From positions 62,001 through 126,000 of the forward strand of contig NZ_JAFIQV010000012.1 of NCBI RefSeq assembly GCF_017356015.1: DNA of 64,000 nt, given 5' to 3'. Source of the DNA: Azospirillum sp. SYSU D00513 (lineage in GTDB: Bacteria; Pseudomonadota; Alphaproteobacteria; Azospirillales; Azospirillaceae). A model generated the notes under the pieces. That model searched no databases. It was not told where the DNA came from and saw only the letters and a list, made by a program, of their open reading frames with translations. Every line of letters starts with the position of its first letter. The stretch's first letter is position 1. Made by a program: the position numbers and the translations under genes. Positions 60,152 to 64,000 of this stretch are shown one piece after another.

Positions 60152-61348
60152 ATGGACCGTTCCGCCAATGCCGACCGCCGCATCGCCGGGGAGACCGCAG
60201 CCGAGGGGCAAGGTGCCACCGTGCCGCTCGACGCGCTCGGTCCCGTGCCGGGCAAGGGGGCCGTGACGATCGAGGCCCTGGCGCTCGACCGGGTGTCGCA
60301 CCGCTATGGCTCCGCCATCGCCGTCGACGACATCAGCCTGACCATCGGCGCCGGCGAGATCCTCTGCCTGTGCGGCCCGTCCGGATGCGGAAAATCGTCG
60401 CTGCTGCGCATCGCCGCCGGGCTGGAGGCCTTGCAGAGCGGCACTGTGCGGATCGGCGGTCGCGTCGTGGCCGACCCCTCGGGCGAGGTGCCGGCGGAGC
60501 GGCGGGGCATCGGCCTCGTCTTCCAGGATTACGCCCTGTTCCCGCACCTGTCGGTGATGCAGAACGTGCGCTTCGGCCTGTCCGGCCTGCCCGCCGGAAA
60601 GCAGCGCGCCCGCGCGCTGGAGGTGCTGGCCCAGGTCGGCATGGCCGACTACGCCGACTCCTTTCCGCACCACCTGTCCGGCGGCCAGCAGCAGCGGGTG
60701 GCGCTCGCCCGCGCGCTGGCGCCGAACCCGGCGGTGCTGCTGCTCGACGAGCCCTTCTCCGGCCTGGACGCGCGGCTGCGCGAGCAGGTGCGCGACGAAA
60801 CCCTGCACGTGCTGAAGCAGAACGGGGCGGCGACGCTGCTGGTCACCCACGATCCGGAGGAGGCGATGTTCCTCGCCGACCGCATCGCCCTGATGCGGGC
60901 CGGCCGGATCGTCCAGCTCGGCGATCCGGTGGATCTCTACACCCGCCCGGCGGACGGCTTCGCCGCCTCCTTCTTCGGCGAGGTGAACCGCATCGTCGGC
61001 AAGGTCGCGGGCGGCGGCGTCGAGACTCCGCTCGGCCGCATCCCGGCTGCCGGCTTCGCCGACGGCGCCGAGGTGGAGGTGCTGATCCGGCCTGAGGCGC
61101 TGAAGCTGACCCCCATCGTGGCGGTGGCGCCGGTCGGGAACGGGATGCCGAACCTCGCCCGCGTCATGGCGGCCCGGCTGCTCGGACGCACCAGCCTGAT
61201 CCATCTGGGCATGCCGGACGGGACGGGTGGTGCGGTGCACCTGCATTCCCGCATGCCCGGGCAGTTCCTTCCGCCCGAGGAAAGCTACGTGTCGGTCGCG
61301 CTGGATCCACGGCAGGCCTTCGTCTTTCCGCTGCCCGCCGGCGGATGA
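60152..61348 (+). CDS. ABC transporter ATPase, FbpC/PotA-like with TOBE domain
   Basis: The 398-aa protein has Walker A CGPSGCGKSS near residue 75, the signature LSGGQQQRVALARAL near 176, Walker B LLLDEPFSGLD near 197 and a C-terminal TOBE domain (about 290-395). It resembles the ATPases of iron(III), spermidine/putrescine or thiamine uptake. No permease or binding-protein gene is next to it, so its partners are elsewhere. It sits between scpB and tatA, an apparent insertion in the usual order. Confidence 0.88.
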   Translation: MDRSANADRRIAGETAAEGQGATVPLDALGPVPGKGAVTIEALALDRVSHRYGSAIAVDDISLTIGAGEILCLCGPSGCGKSSLLRIAAGLEALQSGTVRIGGRVVADPSGEVPAERRGIGLVFQDYALFPHLSVMQNVRFGLSGLPAGKQRARALEVLAQVGMADYADSFPHHLSGGQQQRVALARALAPNPAVLLLDEPFSGLDARLREQVRDETLHVLKQNGAATLLVTHDPEEAMFLADRIALMRAGRIVQLGDPVDLYTRPADGFAASFFGEVNRIVGKVAGGGVETPLGRIPAAGFADGAEVEVLIRPEALKLTPIVAVAPVGNGMPNLARVMAARLLGRTSLIHLGMPDGTGGAVHLHSRMPGQFLPPEESYVSVALDPRQAFVFPLPAGG

Positions 61349-61447
61349 GCCCGGCTGCCGGCCGGTCCCGCGCGGCGTTGCGGCAGCCCGGCCTTTCTGC
61401 CATAGTGCGCGCGCTGCCGAAGGGGCAGCCGCCTGGGAAAGCGTGAC

Positions 61448-61684
61448 ATGGGATTTACGAGCATCTGGCATTGGGTCATCGTTCTGGTGATCGTCGTGCT
61501 GTTCTTCGGCGCCGGCAAGCTGCCGAAGGTGATGGGCGACGTCGCCAAGGGCGTGAAGAGCTTCAAGGCCGGCCTCCGCGACGATGACGAGACCGATGGC
61601 GCCGCCAAGCCCCTGTCGAGCCAGCCGGCTCCGGGTGTTGCCGCCGACCAGGCCATCAAGCGCGACGAACCGGCCCGCACCTGA
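61448..61684 (+). CDS. tatA: Sec-independent protein translocase TatA
   Basis: The 78-aa product has the short transmembrane helix [20 protein letters not shown] with the FGxGKLP hinge, followed by the amphipathic helix [17 protein letters not shown] and an acidic polar tail. TatA oligomers form the pore for folded proteins. It is the first gene of tatABC. A strong hairpin lies between it and tatB. Confidence 0.95.
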   Translation: MGFTSIWHWVIVLVIVVLFFGAGKLPKVMGDVAKGVKSFKAGLRDDDETDGAAKPLSSQPAPGVAADQAIKRDEPART

Positions 61685-61710
61685 CGGGTGCCCGCCGGCC
61701 CGCGAAAGGC

Positions 61711-61729
61711 GCTCCCCCGGCGGGGGAGC
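61711..61729 (+). promoter_or_regulatory. Strong hairpin between tatA and tatB
   Basis: GCTCCCCC pairs with GGGGGAGC across a GGC loop, directly after tatA. There is no T-tract, so it is more likely an RNA-stabilising or partial attenuating element than a full terminator. It would let tatA mRNA exceed tatBC mRNA. Confidence 0.45.
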
Positions 61730-61750
61730 GGCGTTTAAGGCCGAGGATTC

Positions 61751-62293
61751 ATGCTCGACATTGCCTGGTCTGAACTCATGGTCATCGCGGCCATCGCCCT
61801 TGTGGTGATCGGCCCGAAGGACCTGCCGAAGGCCATCTACACTCTCGGGAAGTGGGTGCGGAAGGCGCGCGGAGTCGCGCGCGAGTTCCAGACCCACATC
61901 GACGACATGATGCGCGAGTCGGAACTGGACGAACTGCGGCAGCAGGCGCTCAAGACCCGCGACATGAACCTCCAGAAGATGATGGAGGACACGGTCGATC
62001 CGAAGGGTGAGCTGAAGAACGCCTTCAACATCGATCCCAATGGCGGCCACCCCGGCAGCCCGCCGGAGAACGGCCCCGACACTGCCGTGGCCGCCAAGGC
62101 GGAGCCGTCGGTACAGCCGCTTTCCGCGACCGAACCACCGGTCACGGCCCCGGCCACGGCGCCCGCCGCACTCCCTGAAACAGCGGCACCGTCCGCTCCG
62201 GCCGCTTCCGCCCCCTCGGACGCGGCGCCGAAGCCCTCGCTGAGGGCCGACGCGAAGCAGACCGAACCGACCGAGACCGACAAGCAGGCATGA
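61751..62293 (+). CDS. tatB: Sec-independent protein translocase TatB
   Basis: The 180-aa product begins MLDIAWSELMVIAAIALVVI with the GPKDLPKAIYTLGKWVRKAR hinge and amphipathic helix. A long alanine/proline-rich tail follows from about residue 95. TatB works with TatC to bind twin-arginine signals. The stop overlaps the tatC start by four bases. Confidence 0.94.
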   Translation: MLDIAWSELMVIAAIALVVIGPKDLPKAIYTLGKWVRKARGVAREFQTHIDDMMRESELDELRQQALKTRDMNLQKMMEDTVDPKGELKNAFNIDPNGGHPGSPPENGPDTAVAAKAEPSVQPLSATEPPVTAPATAPAALPETAAPSAPAASAPSDAAPKPSLRADAKQTEPTETDKQA

Positions 62294-63087
62294 CCCAGTT
62301 GTCCGGCGAACCCCAAGACGAGCTTGAAGAGAGCAAGATGCCGCTGCTCGACCATCTGGTCGAGCTGCGCAACCGCCTGATGTACGCCTTCGCGGCCATC
62401 ATCATCGCCTTCCTGCTCTGCTACGCCTTCTCCGACCGGATCTACAATTTCCTGGTCCAGCCGCTCGCCGACATCCTGGCCGGGCAGGGACGCCGGATGA
62501 TCTACACCGGCCTTACGGAAGCCTTCTTCACCTATGTGAAGGTGGCCTTCTGGGCCGGCTGCTTCCTGTCCTTCCCCATCGTCGCCTCGCAGATCTGGAT
62601 GTTCGTGGCGCCCGGTCTCTACAAGCACGAGCGCCGGGCCTTCCTGCCCTTCCTGGCGGCCACGCCGGTCCTGTTCTTCCTGGGCGGGGCGATGGTCTAC
62701 TACCTCATCTTCCCGATGGCATGGCGCTTCTTCCTGGGGTTCGAGTTCCATCCCGGCGGGACCACCGACGCCCTTCCCATCGAGTTCGAGGCGCGCGTCA
62801 GCGAATATCTGTCGCTGGTGATGCAGCTGATCTTCGCCTTCGGCCTCGCCTTCCAGCTTCCGGTGCTCCTGACGCTGCTGATCCGCGCCGGGCTGCTGAG
62901 CACGAAGACGCTCGCCGAAAAGCGCCGCTACGCGATCGTGTTCGTCTTCATCTTCGCGGCCATCGTGACCCCGCCCGACGTCATCAGCCAGGTCGGGCTC
63001 GCCATCCCGCTGCTGGCGCTCTACGAGGTTTCCATCTGGATCGGCCGCCTCATCGAGAAGAAGCGCGACGCGCAGCAGGGTGCCTGA
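62290..63087 (+). CDS. tatC: Sec-independent protein translocase TatC
   Basis: The 265-aa protein has six transmembrane helices, the cytosolic N-terminal motif MPLLDHLVELRNRLMYAFAA, and YKHERRAFLPFLAATPVLFF in the third helix region. It is the receptor for twin-arginine signal peptides. serS, which often follows, is not present here, and a histidine kinase gene begins 48 bases later. Confidence 0.95.
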   Translation: MTQLSGEPQDELEESKMPLLDHLVELRNRLMYAFAAIIIAFLLCYAFSDRIYNFLVQPLADILAGQGRRMIYTGLTEAFFTYVKVAFWAGCFLSFPIVASQIWMFVAPGLYKHERRAFLPFLAATPVLFFLGGAMVYYLIFPMAWRFFLGFEFHPGGTTDALPIEFEARVSEYLSLVMQLIFAFGLAFQLPVLLTLLIRAGLLSTKTLAEKRRYAIVFVFIFAAIVTPPDVISQVGLAIPLLALYEVSIWIGRLIEKKRDAQQGA

Positions 63088-63135
63088 GGCCGCTTCACGG
63101 CTTCTTAAGGGCTAAGGCCTTACCCTCGGTCCGTC

Positions 63136-64000
63136 ATGACCGACGGCCCCTTACCCACTTCGCAGCCCACCGAGGGCGACGAGATCCGGCGCGAGCGCGA
63201 CCGCTTCCGCGAACTGGTCGAGATCACCTCCGACTGGGTGTGGGAGGTCGACGCCTCGGGGCGCTACACCTACACCAGCCCGCAATGCCGGAACCTCCTG
63301 GGCTATGAGCCGGAGGAGATCCTCGGGCGCACCCTGTTCGACCTGATGCCCCCGCCCGAGGCCGCGCGCGTCCGCCGCGACTTCCTGGCCTGCGTGGCGG
63401 CCCGGCGGCCCATTTCCGGCCTGATCAACGTGAACCTGCGCAAGGACGGGACGGAGGTCGTGCTGGAGACCGGCGGCGTGCCGCTGCTGAGCGCCGAGGG
63501 CCGCCTCCTGGGCTACCGGGGCGTGGACCGGGACGTGACCGAGCGGCACCGCGCCTATCTCGCGCTCGAGGAGTTCGCCCGCCAGTCCGCCCGTGAGAAG
63601 GAGCGCGCCGAGAAGGAGAATGCCGCCAAGTCCCGTTTCCTCGCCGTGATGAGCCACGAGCTGCGCACCCCGCTCAACGCCATCATCGGCTTCTCCGAGG
63701 AGATGCTGCACGAGGATTTCGGCCCGCTGGGCGATCCTCATTACCGGGAGTATGCCCAGGACATCCGGGACAGCGGGCGCCATCTGCTCGCCATCGTGAA
63801 CGACATTCTGGAGCATGCCAAGCTGGAGGCCGGCGCCGTCGAGCTGGAGGACGGGCCTGTGTCGGCCCACGACCTTCTGGGCGGTGTGATGCGCATGCTG
63901 CGCCCGCTATCCCAGCCGCGCGGCGTCCTGGTGCGGGTCGAGATCGCCGACGGTTTCCCGACCCTCAGGGGCGATGCGCGCCGCTTGCAGCAGGCGGTCC
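63136..64000 (+). CDS. PAS-domain histidine kinase (partial, runs off the right edge)
   Basis: From ATG 63136 the visible 288 residues contain a PAS domain at about 20-130 (VEITSDWVWEVDASGRYTYT, LLGYEPEEILGRTLFDL, GYRGVDRDVTERH), a coiled-coil linker and a HisKA dimerisation domain with the phospho-acceptor in FLAVMSHELRTPLNAII near residue 173. The ATPase domain begins at the edge. There is no transmembrane segment, so it is a soluble sensor. The signal is unknown. Confidence 0.92.
   Translation, partial: MTDGPLPTSQPTEGDEIRRERDRFRELVEITSDWVWEVDASGRYTYTSPQCRNLLGYEPEEILGRTLFDLMPPPEAARVRRDFLACVAARRPISGLINVNLRKDGTEVVLETGGVPLLSAEGRLLGYRGVDRDVTERHRAYLALEEFARQSAREKERAEKENAAKSRFLAVMSHELRTPLNAIIGFSEEMLHEDFGPLGDPHYREYAQDIRDSGRHLLAIVNDILEHAKLEAGAVELEDGPVSAHDLLGGVMRMLRPLSQPRGVLVRVEIADGFPTLRGDARRLQQAV

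Overview
The window looks like chromosome of a high-GC alphaproteobacterium of the Rhodospirillales, most like Azospirillum. The basis is the codon and GC style and the right-hand gene order argS, SPOR protein, nagZ, M50 protease, scpA, scpB, tatABC. No database search was possible, so the genus is an inference.

Layout. 1-7146 is left host flank: a partial HAD hydrolase, arsH, nhaA with a structured leader, an ABC exporter, a small GNAT protein, a small membrane protein, a low-GC PH-like gene and some apparently gene-free DNA. 7147-49720 is a complete-looking prophage of about 42.6 kb inserted in the 3' end of a tRNA-Ser(TGA). A 15-bp direct repeat marks both ends, and paired TGTGGGACGC arm-type sites lie just inside each end. 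49797-64000 is right host flank: small unknown genes, xthA, erpA, dgt, argS, a SPOR protein, nagZ, an M50 protease, scpAB, an orphan ABC ATPase, tatABC and a partial PAS histidine kinase.

The prophage runs left to right as follows. Integrase, an unknown low-GC gene, an excisionase-like HTH protein and a KilAC antirepressor come first. Replication follows: a ParB-like DUF6551-type protein, a replication-initiator-like protein, an SF2 helicase and a primase/Toprim protein. Next are a terminator, small proteins and an HNH nuclease, then TerS/TerL and an HK97-type head (portal, ClpP-type protease, capsid, connectors). The contractile tail is Mu-like: DUF2635, sheath, tube, gp41 with a -1 frameshift, tape measure, gpN, gpP, gp45, gp46, gp47 and gp48. 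Fibres, a GH108 endolysin and a small membrane protein end the late region.

The accessory right arm (39.9-49.5 kb) is the unusual part. It has a stand-alone CheY-like response regulator with its own promoter. It also has a roughly 3-kb stretch (41.1-44.1 kb) with about 15 GC-rich hairpins that read as intrinsic terminators on the minus strand and separate very small genes or RNA-like units. An XRE repressor predicted to be leaderless follows, then a tightly coupled three-gene minus-strand operon of unknown function beside attR. The terminator array and the attR-proximal operon are the best candidates for something undescribed.
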